A stretch of DNA of 64,000 nt, from positions 1,768,501 to 1,832,500 of the forward strand of contig BSDZ01000011.1 of NCBI GenBank assembly GCA_030268105.1, written 5' to 3'. A program made the position numbers and the translations under genes. The notes beneath the pieces are model-generated. The model was given only the letters and a program-made list of their open reading frames with translations. It did no database searches and had not been told where the DNA came from. Positions within the stretch are counted from its first letter, which is position 1. Every line of letters begins with the position of its first letter. Origin of the DNA: Volvox africanus. Its lineage: Eukaryota > Chlorophyta > Chlorophyceae > Chlamydomonadales > Volvocaceae. Shown piece after piece: positions 1 to 12,118 of this stretch.

Positions 1-299
1 GCCGGGACAGGATAGTTCAGTGTGCATACAAGTGTGTGGGACGAGTCGCGATAGTTTTGCTGGCGGTGACAAAGCCCCGACATTATTACCGGCAAATGAG
101 CAGAACACAGTGAGCCGTACTTACCCCGCGTGCCCCGGCTTATGTCCTGTGTTGCCAGATTGTGGTTATCTGTATGCCTCACACGTTCGGTGCACGACCG
201 CTGATATCGTATTATCGCAAACTGCTTCCTTTTCCCGCATCACTTCCCGTAACCGTGACATGTGTACATTGGCCCGCTTATGCAACGGTGGTCGTACAG

Positions 300-450
300 G
301 CCCGCGTATCTGGAAGCCAGTGGTGTGGACAGCTGTCGCTTCTACCAGCGGAACGGCTTCCAAGTCCTTCAGGAGTTCAAGGCGGAGCCGGATGCGCCAG
401 CCATGTTCCTCATGGCAAATTTTCAGGGGAAATCTCCGGCAGCATGCTGA
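300..450 (+). CDS. GNAT acetyltransferase, last exon of a copy that starts left of the window
   Basis: This is the last exon of the array's acetyltransferase gene, identical to 7237-7387. It follows a cag acceptor and ends in TGA at 448-450. It encodes the C-terminal half of a GNAT fold, including the FYQRNGF motif: an aromatic pair, then an Asn-Gly-Phe turn, typical of strands beta6-beta7 in GNAT enzymes. The preceding exons should lie left of the window in another repeat unit. The copy is truncated here only by the window edge. Confidence 0.8.
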
Positions 451-547
451 GCTCGGCCAGGAGGGGGAAAGTTAAGTACGTCGCTTGCAGTATTTTTTTA
501 TCATTTGTTATCGTACTGAGGTTGCTCACGCGAATTCTGGATGTATA

Positions 548-552
548 TGTAA
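548..552 (+). terminator. TGTAA polyadenylation signal candidate for the GNAT gene
   Basis: TGTAA is the usual polyadenylation signal in volvocine algae. It lies about 100 bases after the stop of the acetyltransferase exon, and the same motif recurs at 7485-7489 and 14422-14426 behind the other copies. Confidence 0.45.
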
Positions 553-3500
553 GGGCGTATAGCACATACAGAGGACTGCTGCCGTGCTGGCTGCTGGCTA
601 GCATTTGACACGGCAAGCAAGCTCTCGCGCATGCGCGCGAAATAGGGGTATAGGGGTGAAAAGTGTTGGCTAACCAGCTGGAGCTGATGGTCCATAAATA
701 GCGCGGGGTGCGGTGGTTGTGGTGATTGTATTTGTCGTGTCATTTTCAACGGAATCATTGTGCCATATCTTTGAAAGCATACGAACTTAAGCTCTACCTA
801 GCAAGGGCGATTGCATGCATATTGCAAGCTTGCAGGAAAGGGGCCCTTTGATATCATATATAAAAGGCCGTCTCCGTAGGGCTTCAGGGTCTCCATACCC
901 TACTATACCCTTGAAACGAGATATGGTCCATTTTCATGCCGGACCCCAGTACGGATTGTTGTGTGGCGCTTGGTAATGGGAAAAGGGAGATAGCTCAGAG
1001 TAAGGGGGCCCACGGGCCTGAGAGGCACAGAGGAAGTAAATGAGGCTCCGTACATTTCGGTGTTACTGCTTCAAGCAATCACTGTTGGCCTAAACCGAAA
1101 GTGAAGGAGGGTTTCATGGAAGCAGCATTATCAAAAAGTAGAAGTCCATCGATAAGGGCAATGTCGGCAGGGCCTCACAGTTAGTCCGAGGGTAAGCTAG
1201 CCAGGAACTAACGGCTGTCGGACACATTTACACTCATGCCATAACTCCGTACTCAACAGTCTCAGCGGTCCGAAACCTCCACATACCCAAGACTCCATTA
1301 GCAGCCCTATTATCTTCTAAGACTCCGTTACAAGCTAGAGATATTGAATAATGATGGGACGGAGAGGGCAAGGACGCACCGACAAAGGGGCAGCCACAAA
1401 AGGCCACAAAAGTCCCGTCTCTGCGCTCACACAACACGCAGCAAAATCAACAGCAGATTGGTGGCGGCATCGATCGCTGGTGGTGTAGCCGAACCGATCG
1501 TGCAAATGTTGTAGGTGCAAGTGCACATCGTCACATGCTGGCCACCGGCTTCATCGTCAAAGACCGTACATGATTTTACCCATCGGCAGGGATGCAATAA
1601 CTACTTGCGTTTGTAACCGGAGATTCATGAGTATTGTGTCTTAAATCCCACACGCTAGTTTAGTTACGGTAATTTGGCGCTTGGGGTAACTCGGAGAGGC
1701 GCAGTTGATGGCGGGTCCTTGCCCGTCTCGGCCGCCTTGGCTTGCGAAACCCATTAAGTCCTGCGTGAGGATCCATGATGCCGCTCACGGACTACCATCT
1801 CGGGCGGGAATCGGTTAGGAGAAGAGGGGTGGCTGTAAGAGGCTGTATGAGGCCCCCCCCCGGATGTTGGCGCGCCAGCAACTGATCATGCACGTGGCTC
1901 GGAAAGTGGCCGTGTGGCGCTAAGGCTCAATACGAAGGTCCCCCGCCGTATGTAGATGGAGACTTAGAACGACCGCGTGGACGACCGGGGCCCACTTGGT
2001 TAGATTGATCAGGATTGGGCTTGTTGTGTCCACCTAGGATGTAACTTCCCACTATGTCCGATCTATATGCGATGTATGTGTGAGTTGCTTCCTGCCTGTG
2101 ATATGTCATCCGTATCAACTCCCTGCGTGCTCTTCTTCCAAGGATGGACCATTTCTATGAGTCAGTCACTCGTTAGGGTTTGGGAACACACTTGGTGGCT
2201 TCATAAGGCGTGCGTGGGACATTGTTGAGTCCGTGTCACACATATACCAGAGATGTGGCTGGCATCTAACGCTGCACCGGTTGGGTCCTCAGCTGCCGAC
2301 ACCTCGCCTAGGCTGCCTCATGATAAGGGGTATTCCCACAGCGCCTTAATCATGAAGACTCAAAACCCCAAATCGCGCACCACTACTGAAACCTGGACAG
2401 GTATACAAATGAAGCCAAGTGCATAGCCAGCAATAGTTTTGTCTATGTGTCATTAGCGTGGACATGAACCGTCGTTGAGTGCACAAGTATTTCTCTTCAC
2501 ATCACGACACCTAAACTTGCTTGAATGTGCAGGTTATTACCCTTCCTTACATTTAGGCTCTCGGTTTGGAGCCCCCATAGCTCGTGAAAAACTACCTACT
2601 GTATACCGCTAATGGACTTCTAATTCCTAGCTCACACGACTCTGTCTGCTGCTTGCCGTATGATTATTATGAGCGAACGGCCTAGATCCCTAGTCTGTCC
2701 AATGGTAAATTTGAGTACTAGCGGGTATTATATATAGGGTAGCGGGGCTAGCGGGGTAGCGGGGTAAGTAGTAGGGCTAGCGGGGTATGACGCTTTGCAT
2801 GACCGGCCAACACACTCATCAGTTACAGCACGTCCCAGGCAGGTCACACATGAGTTAGCAGGTCCACATTGCACGTGGCTATATGGCACAGCCTAAATGA
2901 GCACAAATGAAACGTGGTCGTGACACCAAATGCATACCTGACACCAAAGATTGGACTGCTTTGGGGAAAATGAGTAGCATCAAACTTCTATATTTTGCGG
3001 TTGAAATTAATATCTATGGTACTGCCCGGCATCCCAAAATATACAAAGTTGTGCAACATATAAAAGGACGTGAACGAGTCGAACCCGCTACCCGGGAGGG
3101 AGGGTTGCTACCCCCTCACTGATGCAAAACCTCCTACCCCAAACACACCTGGATGCAATGAGATGCACACAAGCATAGTTGCATAGTCATAGCCCCTTGA
3201 TGATCGGTGCCATGGCAGCAAAAGGCGTTGCTGGATGGGAAAGGTGTGGGGTGCTCATACTGTCGTGCAGATTATCGTTACATTGTATATGGTCCGTCCT
3301 ACCCTGACCTGGATCTCCAAGCAAGCTCGCTGAATTACTACCGTTATTCTTCACTTCCCTTACCAATTCCGGGGATGTATTCCTCTCGACACGAACATGC
3401 GTGCGTGCACGGCTAGGCTGACCATGTCCATAAGTTGGCTTACATTACATGGCCGCAATTCGCCCCGATGTTCCTTTTTAGTCTTGCGTTTCTGCTAGCC

Positions 3501-4082
3501 GCGCTTGCAGGATGCTCTGCGTTGATAGCATATATATAAATGGGAAACGACGCTGTCGTCAGACAGACAGTTTCAATCTTATAATTGATATTAACTATCC
3601 TACAGATAGCTGCTACTGCCGCGGTCTGGCTCCGTGGCCTGCTTCACTTCCGTCGCCTTTGATGCTGCTTTGTCTTGCGTTGCCGCACCTTTCTCCAGTC
3701 GAAGTTTGTCACAGGTATCGCTGACCTTTCGGCCTTCAAAGCCATCTGAAATCTTAGGTGTTTGTAAGTGCGTGTACATGCTTAATGGCCAAGTACCTCA
3801 TGATAAATTGCAGGACTCCCGTCGGTGTCCATCGCGGTAATAATGGTCAAGTACGGACACTAACGGAGAGGACAAAAAGTGACAGGGTGAGCTTTACATG
3901 CGGCAGATAAAAACCCTTACTATAAAGCGTTCGATTTTCTACGCAATATTCAGAATGTCATTTTTGACCGTCAAACAAGAAATGGCATAGAGCTTTTTTA
4001 TCTTTATGCCACTTGCTTCGGACGTTCGGAATGCGCGGGCATAAGCTTGCCTTCGTTCGGAACGTTTCGGATGATGTGAATA
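553..4082. other. Non-coding part of the repeat unit, no gene recognised
   Basis: About 3.5 kb between the acetyltransferase 3' end and the TIR element. Only short ORFs (under 86 codons) occur on both strands and none resembles a family I know. A short GCGGGGTA/GCTAGCGGG minisatellite sits at 2737-2788. A GGTTCGA-type box on the minus strand near 3078 resembles a pol III B box, but no tRNA cloverleaf folds around it. The stretch recurs at 7490-11019. Confidence 0.6.
2737..2788. repeat. Short GCGGGGTA-type minisatellite
   Basis: Imperfect head-to-tail repetition of an 8-10 base unit around GCGGGG(C/G)TA. The identical tract is present one period later, at 9674-9725. Confidence 0.6.
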
Positions 4083-4774
4083 GAGGGTATTTACACTTGG
4101 ATTAACTTGGACGGATTAGGCTCTTCTTTAATCCTGTGTAATCCAGCCTAATCCGACACTAATCTCACTCGTGTTCTCAAGGTCAAGGATTAAGGCGCGG
4201 ATTACGTACGACGACACGATAGTTCTAAATATATTACGCAATCAGACTACCTTCTATTGCTCTTACCTGATGCAAATCCTACCGTTATGCTGTGATGGGC
4301 TCCGAAAGGAATAGGCAGGCATTCGCTGCCATGGCGTGCGCATTAGCCACTATATCACCGGTTTCCATCCACTAGTTTGCAGTCAGTGAACTTGAGCGAA
4401 ATGCCTATCTCTTAATTGCAATTATCCTTATTTGAGGTAATCGGAGGCTTCCTGTGTTTGAAAGAGGTAGGTGCCTTGCAAAATTGCCTAAATCCCTAAA
4501 TGCCAATTTGATACTCGGAGGCGACCAGGTGCCAAATTTTTGTCACCACATTTCAGACCAAACTACAGGCAGAAAATAGACTTTTCAATATATAGTAGTA
4601 TGGATTTAAGTCAAGTTAATCTCGTCTGAGCGGGTACAACAGGCGGTAATCCCGCCTCCCTAATCCGACTAATTCGCCCTAATCCTGCCTAATCCATGAG
4701 CTGTTTCCACTTGCAGCGGATTAAGACGTCTTTAGCCCTAATCCGTCCAAGTTAATCCAAGTGTTAACACCCTC
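4083..4774. mobile_element. 692-bp TIR element (MITE-like), copy in unit 1
   Basis: The left end starts GAGGGTATTTACACTTGG and the right end is its near-perfect inverse (GAGGGTGTTAACACTTGG read on the minus strand). The match runs about 40 bases with two mismatches and continues through a shared CTTGGACGGATTAGG core. ATA flanks both ends, consistent with a 3-bp target duplication. Several CTAATCC subterminal repeats lie inside each end. No transposase ORF is present, so it would be non-autonomous. A 3-bp duplication would fit PIF/Harbinger-like elements, but ATA is not the canonical TWA, so the superfamily is open. Confidence 0.8.
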
Positions 4775-4799
4775 ATACAGGACCATAACTGCATTCAAA

Positions 4800-5175
4800 A
4801 ATCAATCAATTTTCTTAAACATCTTAAATTTTATTTAACCGTGAACTTATTTGTAATCTTTAGTTTATTGTCTAACCAAAATTTTGGAAGCAAGTAATGT
4901 TGTAAACCTAATCATCCGTTGACCGAATTACTGGTACGAATAATCAGTAAGCCTCATAATCGGATGACTCAATTACCTTTTATAAATTACACGCACGCAA
5001 CGACTTTTGTTAATAACAAGGTTTATTAATGTTTTTGTTTTCGTGATATATTATATGCATGTGGCCGCATTACTCCTGACGACTCTGGTGTCCGTTGTTG
5101 CAGCCTATAAGTGGCGCTAAACCTGACGATTAAGGGGCCCGGAAGGTAGGGCTAAGATCCTAAGCTCAAACCTTA
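4800..5175. other. AT-rich stretch upstream of the GNAT gene
   Basis: This is an AT-rich spacer between the TIR element and the first acetyltransferase exon. It is the likely position of the gene's promoter and 5' UTR, but I see no definite core promoter motif. No ORF of note. It repeats at 11737-12112. Confidence 0.4.
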
Positions 5176-5181
5176 TCAGAT

Positions 5182-7387
5182 ATGGCCACTTGCGGGATCG
5201 CTAGCCCAGGGTTATATCAAACGGTTAGTGCTAGGCAACGAGGGCAACGATCACTTGGCATGCCCGTCGTAAATGCTAGTATCGAGATTGCCCCATCGAC
5301 GGCGTCGTGTGAAAAAAATGTTATTATAACTCTTGATGGCGCAAAGGACTCCAAAATCAAGCTCTCAGCAGATTGCTTCGGAAAGGTATGTACGTGCGAC
5401 CATACCTAGATGGCAAAAAGACAGCCTGTCGGGCCCCATCACGACACCACTTTCAGCAGCTTAACAAAAAGCATACAGCATACCCCCTCCCTATTCCCTT
5501 TCTCTTCAATGATACAATCGCTCAGTCGATGGTGGGCGATCCGACCTTCACCTGGCTCACTGATGGGAACTGCCCGGACCGTGTGGTCCGCTTCTTCCGC
5601 AACGTCGCCCGCATGGGGTTTAAGGCGGCTGCGGATTGGAGTACATGTTGGGTCCTTCAGGCCGCAAATCCGCATCTTCCAGGTAAGTGTGTCACTGACG
5701 TCCCGCGCTGCGTGAGTACAAACTCTCCGTCCTCGACCACCTATCGAAAAGCCAGCCTTACGAGTGAGAAGCGGGATGAGGGTAAGTATGTGAGTGGCAC
5801 CCTCAGCCCAGACATGCGAACAGAGGTAACCGACAGGCAGGACTATGCAAAACGGTAGTGGCAGCATTAGCACCATTATGCTGTCCCACCCACGCCATCA
5901 CCAGCACACTCTTGCAAGCCTGCTTGCAGAGAGGAACTGCCGAGGATGCACGTACATACCTTTTGCCGCCCCCTCACTGACATCACCTGCAGGTGCCAAG
6001 CCCAGTCCGACCATGGGGTCTCTGGCACCAAAGGTTGTGTGTATTGCGTACGAGTACCCGCGCACCTTCCCAAATGCCTGGAGGTGGATCTGGGGGGGTC
6101 TCGGCAGCACTCTGCGCAGCGCGCCCAACCTTCGCGCGGCGGGGTATTTCATGAAGATGATCAAGGCTTTCGACAAGGCTAAGGAGCACTTTTTCAAGGT
6201 CCTTGCCACATTCCGCCGCTTGGTGTCGTCCGCGGGCCAAGCGAGCTTATGTCACACTTATTAATTCGTATACGCACATGCATTTCTACTTCGTGATTTC
6301 TTTGACTCTCTTCTGTGTACCATGATAAGCAAATCAGCTTTGTATGACCCAACACAGCTTTTGTGCGCATCATTATGACCATCATATGTCGTTAACTACC
6401 CGGCGGAAGGGCTCGTGAAGCGGATACAATACAAATCAGCCTAGCTCGTGTCTGTGAATGAATGCGATACGCGTGATGGAGGGGCTCATTGTTGGCCGCC
6501 ATTGCCCTTAACTATACTCTGTTAGTTGTGTCTTCCTGACCTGTGAGCTGCAACTGTGGTACGCAGCCAGGTGTTAGTCGTCCTCCTGACCCGCCATCCT
6601 TCGTCTTGTCCCACAGGAGCACGGCCCATTCCTCTACATCTGCTGTTTTGGCACAGATCCAGATTTCCAAGGCAAAGGCCTGGGTTCTGACCTAATGCGG
6701 GAGGTCCTGACACGTGCATGCAAGCTGGGAATGTGAGTGAGGTGGCGAGTCTGCTTCGAGAGTGTCTGTGGCTTATCCGTCCTTGCTGCATGGCCTGCAG
6801 GCGGTCAAACTGTAAACTTGCAGGAGGAAATAGCCAGACCAAAGCAAAGCAGGTCCCTTTAAAGTACACCAGCAGGGACCTTTACAGCAGGGACCTTTGC
6901 ATTCATGCAGGGGGTTGCTGCGGCCCTGCAGTCGTATGCCGGGACAGGATAGTTCAGTGTGCATACAAGTGTGTGGGACGAGTCGCGATAGTTTTGCTGG
7001 CGGTGACAAAGCCCCGACATTATTACCGGCAAATGAGCAGAACACAGTGAGCCGTACTTACCCCGCGTGCCCCGGCTTATGTCCTGTGTTGCCAGATTGT
7101 GGTTATCTGTATGCCTCACACGTTCGGTGCACGACCGCTGATATCGTATTATCGCAAACTGCTTCCTTTTCCCGCATCACTTCCCGTAACCGTGACATGT
7201 GTACATTGGCCCGCTTATGCAACGGTGGTCGTACAGGCCCGCGTATCTGGAAGCCAGTGGTGTGGACAGCTGTCGCTTCTACCAGCGGAACGGCTTCCAA
7301 GTCCTTCAGGAGTTCAAGGCGGAGCCGGATGCGCCAGCCATGTTCCTCATGGCAAATTTTCAGGGGAAATCTCCGGCAGCATGCTGA
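5182..7387 (+). CDS. GNAT family N-acetyltransferase, complete copy (repeat units 1-2)
   Basis: Exons read as 5182-5385, 5526-5682, 5993-6198, 6617-6732 and 7237-7387, all joined by GT-AG introns with phases that keep one frame; about 277 aa. The family transfers an acetyl group from acetyl-CoA to an amine. The signature acetyl-CoA loop is in exon 4: YICCFGTDPDFQGKGLG, with QGKGLG (residues 207-212) matching the Q/RxxGxG/A motif. Exon 5 carries FYQRNGF (242-248), the conserved GNAT C-terminal motif. Exon 2 has the N-terminal MVGDPTFTWL segment seen in many algal and fungal GNATs. The substrate cannot be told. Exon 1 and its ATG are the least certain; a strong GTATGT donor ends it, but its sequence is not conserved enough to recognise. 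The gene straddles the arbitrary unit border at 6937/6938. Confidence 0.8.
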
Positions 7388-7484
7388 GCTCGGCCAGGAG
7401 GGGGAAAGTTAAGTACGTCGCTTGCAGTATTTTTTTATCATTTGTTATCGTACTGAGGTTGCTCACGCGAATTCTGGATGTATA

Positions 7485-7489
7485 TGTAA
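7485..7489 (+). terminator. TGTAA polyadenylation signal candidate
   Basis: TGTAA about 100 bases after the stop codon at 7387 of the complete acetyltransferase copy. Confidence 0.45.
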
Positions 7490-10400
7490 GGGCGTATAGC
7501 ACATACAGAGGACTGCTGCCGTGCTGGCTGCTGGCTAGCATTTGACACGGCAAGCAAGCTCTCGCGCATGCGCGCGAAATAGGGGTATAGGGGTGAAAAG
7601 TGTTGGCTAACCAGCTGGAGCTGATGGTCCATAAATAGCGCGGGGTGCGGTGGTTGTGGTGATTGTATTTGTCGTGTCATTTTCAACGGAATCATTGTGC
7701 CATATCTTTGAAAGCATACGAACTTAAGCTCTACCTAGCAAGGGCGATTGCATGCATATTGCAAGCTTGCAGGAAAGGGGCCCTTTGATATCATATATAA
7801 AAGGCCGTCTCCGTAGGGCTTCAGGGTCTCCATACCCTACTATACCCTTGAAACGAGATATGGTCCATTTTCATGCCGGACCCCAGTACGGATTGTTGTG
7901 TGGCGCTTGGTAATGGGAAAAGGGAGATAGCTCAGAGTAAGGGGGCCCACGGGCCTGAGAGGCACAGAGGAAGTAAATGAGGCTCCGTACATTTCGGTGT
8001 TACTGCTTCAAGCAATCACTGTTGGCCTAAACCGAAAGTGAAGGAGGGTTTCATGGAAGCAGCATTATCAAAAAGTAGAAGTCCATCGATAAGGGCAATG
8101 TCGGCAGGGCCTCACAGTTAGTCCGAGGGTAAGCTAGCCAGGAACTAACGGCTGTCGGACACATTTACACTCATGCCATAACTCCGTACTCAACAGTCTC
8201 AGCGGTCCGAAACCTCCACATACCCAAGACTCCATTAGCAGCCCTATTATCTTCTAAGACTCCGTTACAAGCTAGAGATATTGAATAATGATGGGACGGA
8301 GAGGGCAAGGACGCACCGACAAAGGGGCAGCCACAAAAGGCCACAAAAGTCCCGTCTCTGCGCTCACACAACACGCAGCAAAATCAACAGCAGATTGGTG
8401 GCGGCATCGATCGCTGGTGGTGTAGCCGAACCGATCGTGCAAATGTTGTAGGTGCAAGTGCACATCGTCACATGCTGGCCACCGGCTTCATCGTCAAAGA
8501 CCGTACATGATTTTACCCATCGGCAGGGATGCAATAACTACTTGCGTTTGTAACCGGAGATTCATGAGTATTGTGTCTTAAATCCCACACGCTAGTTTAG
8601 TTACGGTAATTTGGCGCTTGGGGTAACTCGGAGAGGCGCAGTTGATGGCGGGTCCTTGCCCGTCTCGGCCGCCTTGGCTTGCGAAACCCATTAAGTCCTG
8701 CGTGAGGATCCATGATGCCGCTCACGGACTACCATCTCGGGCGGGAATCGGTTAGGAGAAGAGGGGTGGCTGTAAGAGGCTGTATGAGGCCCCCCCCCGG
8801 ATGTTGGCGCGCCAGCAACTGATCATGCACGTGGCTCGGAAAGTGGCCGTGTGGCGCTAAGGCTCAATACGAAGGTCCCCCGCCGTATGTAGATGGAGAC
8901 TTAGAACGACCGCGTGGACGACCGGGGCCCACTTGGTTAGATTGATCAGGATTGGGCTTGTTGTGTCCACCTAGGATGTAACTTCCCACTATGTCCGATC
9001 TATATGCGATGTATGTGTGAGTTGCTTCCTGCCTGTGATATGTCATCCGTATCAACTCCCTGCGTGCTCTTCTTCCAAGGATGGACCATTTCTATGAGTC
9101 AGTCACTCGTTAGGGTTTGGGAACACACTTGGTGGCTTCATAAGGCGTGCGTGGGACATTGTTGAGTCCGTGTCACACATATACCAGAGATGTGGCTGGC
9201 ATCTAACGCTGCACCGGTTGGGTCCTCAGCTGCCGACACCTCGCCTAGGCTGCCTCATGATAAGGGGTATTCCCACAGCGCCTTAATCATGAAGACTCAA
9301 AACCCCAAATCGCGCACCACTACTGAAACCTGGACAGGTATACAAATGAAGCCAAGTGCATAGCCAGCAATAGTTTTGTCTATGTGTCATTAGCGTGGAC
9401 ATGAACCGTCGTTGAGTGCACAAGTATTTCTCTTCACATCACGACACCTAAACTTGCTTGAATGTGCAGGTTATTACCCTTCCTTACATTTAGGCTCTCG
9501 GTTTGGAGCCCCCATAGCTCGTGAAAAACTACCTACTGTATACCGCTAATGGACTTCTAATTCCTAGCTCACACGACTCTGTCTGCTGCTTGCCGTATGA
9601 TTATTATGAGCGAACGGCCTAGATCCCTAGTCTGTCCAATGGTAAATTTGAGTACTAGCGGGTATTATATATAGGGTAGCGGGGCTAGCGGGGTAGCGGG
9701 GTAAGTAGTAGGGCTAGCGGGGTATGACGCTTTGCATGACCGGCCAACACACTCATCAGTTACAGCACGTCCCAGGCAGGTCACACATGAGTTAGCAGGT
9801 CCACATTGCACGTGGCTATATGGCACAGCCTAAATGAGCACAAATGAAACGTGGTCGTGACACCAAATGCATACCTGACACCAAAGATTGGACTGCTTTG
9901 GGGAAAATGAGTAGCATCAAACTTCTATATTTTGCGGTTGAAATTAATATCTATGGTACTGCCCGGCATCCCAAAATATACAAAGTTGTGCAACATATAA
10001 AAGGACGTGAACGAGTCGAACCCGCTACCCGGGAGGGAGGGTTGCTACCCCCTCACTGATGCAAAACCTCCTACCCCAAACACACCTGGATGCAATGAGA
10101 TGCACACAAGCATAGTTGCATAGTCATAGCCCCTTGATGATCGGTGCCATGGCAGCAAAAGGCGTTGCTGGATGGGAAAGGTGTGGGGTGCTCATACTGT
10201 CGTGCAGATTATCGTTACATTGTATATGGTCCGTCCTACCCTGACCTGGATCTCCAAGCAAGCTCGCTGAATTACTACCGTTATTCTTCACTTCCCTTAC
10301 CAATTCCGGGGATGTATTCCTCTCGACACGAACATGCGTGCGTGCACGGCTAGGCTGACCATGTCCATAAGTTGGCTTACATTACATGGCCGCAATTCGC

Positions 10401-11019
10401 CCCGATGTTCCTTTTTAGTCTTGCGTTTCTGCTAGCCGCGCTTGCAGGATGCTCTGCGTTGATAGCATATATATAAATGGGAAACGACGCTGTCGTCAGA
10501 CAGACAGTTTCAATCTTATAATTGATATTAACTATCCTACAGATAGCTGCTACTGCCGCGGTCTGGCTCCGTGGCCTGCTTCACTTCCGTCGCCTTTGAT
10601 GCTGCTTTGTCTTGCGTTGCCGCACCTTTCTCCAGTCGAAGTTTGTCACAGGTATCGCTGACCTTTCGGCCTTCAAAGCCATCTGAAATCTTAGGTGTTT
10701 GTAAGTGCGTGTACATGCTTAATGGCCAAGTACCTCATGATAAATTGCAGGACTCCCGTCGGTGTCCATCGCGGTAATAATGGTCAAGTACGGACACTAA
10801 CGGAGAGGACAAAAAGTGACAGGGTGAGCTTTACATGCGGCAGATAAAAACCCTTACTATAAAGCGTTCGATTTTCTACGCAATATTCAGAATGTCATTT
10901 TTGACCGTCAAACAAGAAATGGCATAGAGCTTTTTTATCTTTATGCCACTTGCTTCGGACGTTCGGAATGCGCGGGCATAAGCTTGCCTTCGTTCGGAAC
11001 GTTTCGGATGATGTGAATA
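7490..11019. other. Non-coding part of repeat unit 2, no gene recognised
   Basis: Same content as 553-4082: only short unrecognised ORFs and the GCGGGG minisatellite (9674-9725). Confidence 0.6.
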
Positions 11020-11711
11020 GAGGGTATTTACACTTGGATTAACTTGGACGGATTAGGCTCTTCTTTAATCCTGTGTAATCCAGCCTAATCCGACACTAAT
11101 CTCACTCGTGTTCTCAAGGTCAAGGATTAAGGCGCGGATTACGTACGACGACACGATAGTTCTAAATATATTACGCAATCAGACTACCTTCTATTGCTCT
11201 TACCTGATGCAAATCCTACCGTTATGCTGTGATGGGCTCCGAAAGGAATAGGCAGGCATTCGCTGCCATGGCGTGCGCATTAGCCACTATATCACCGGTT
11301 TCCATCCACTAGTTTGCAGTCAGTGAACTTGAGCGAAATGCCTATCTCTTAATTGCAATTATCCTTATTTGAGGTAATCGGAGGCTTCCTGTGTTTGAAA
11401 GAGGTAGGTGCCTTGCAAAATTGCCTAAATCCCTAAATGCCAATTTGATACTCGGAGGCGACCAGGTGCCAAATTTTTGTCACCACATTTCAGACCAAAC
11501 TACAGGCAGAAAATAGACTTTTCAATATATAGTAGTATGGATTTAAGTCAAGTTAATCTCGTCTGAGCGGGTACAACAGGCGGTAATCCCGCCTCCCTAA
11601 TCCGACTAATTCGCCCTAATCCTGCCTAATCCATGAGCTGTTTCCACTTGCAGCGGATTAAGACGTCTTTAGCCCTAATCCGTCCAAGTTAATCCAAGTG
11701 TTAACACCCTC
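11020..11711. mobile_element. 692-bp TIR element (MITE-like), copy in unit 2
   Basis: Duplicate of 4083-4774 at exactly one period's distance, with the same TIRs and the same ATA flanks. The two copies arose by duplication of the whole unit, not by two insertions. Confidence 0.8.
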
Positions 11712-12118
11712 ATACAGGACCATAACTGCATTCAAAAATCAATCAATTTTCTTAAACATCTTAAATTTTATTTAACCGTGAACTTATTTGTAATCTTTAG
11801 TTTATTGTCTAACCAAAATTTTGGAAGCAAGTAATGTTGTAAACCTAATCATCCGTTGACCGAATTACTGGTACGAATAATCAGTAAGCCTCATAATCGG
11901 ATGACTCAATTACCTTTTATAAATTACACGCACGCAACGACTTTTGTTAATAACAAGGTTTATTAATGTTTTTGTTTTCGTGATATATTATATGCATGTG
12001 GCCGCATTACTCCTGACGACTCTGGTGTCCGTTGTTGCAGCCTATAAGTGGCGCTAAACCTGACGATTAAGGGGCCCGGAAGGTAGGGCTAAGATCCTAA
12101 GCTCAAACCTTATCAGAT

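Larger units (their letters stand above)
1..6937. repeat. 6,937-bp tandem repeat unit, copy 1
   Basis: Position 1 matches 6938 and 13875, so everything here recurs with a fixed offset of 6,937 bp. I saw no difference between copy 1 and copy 2 except one base: A at 6516 is G at 13453. The window opens inside the array, so the phase of the unit is arbitrary and the array probably continues to the left. With this phase the unit holds the last exon of one acetyltransferase gene (300-450), 4.7 kb without a recognised gene, and the first four exons of the next gene copy (5182-6732). Confidence 0.95.

Noticed and set aside
3060..3130. Possible tRNA or SINE head on the minus strand (GGGTTCGACTC box)
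   Set aside because: A B-box-like word is present, but T-arm pairing is poor and no acceptor stem or anticodon arm can be folded.
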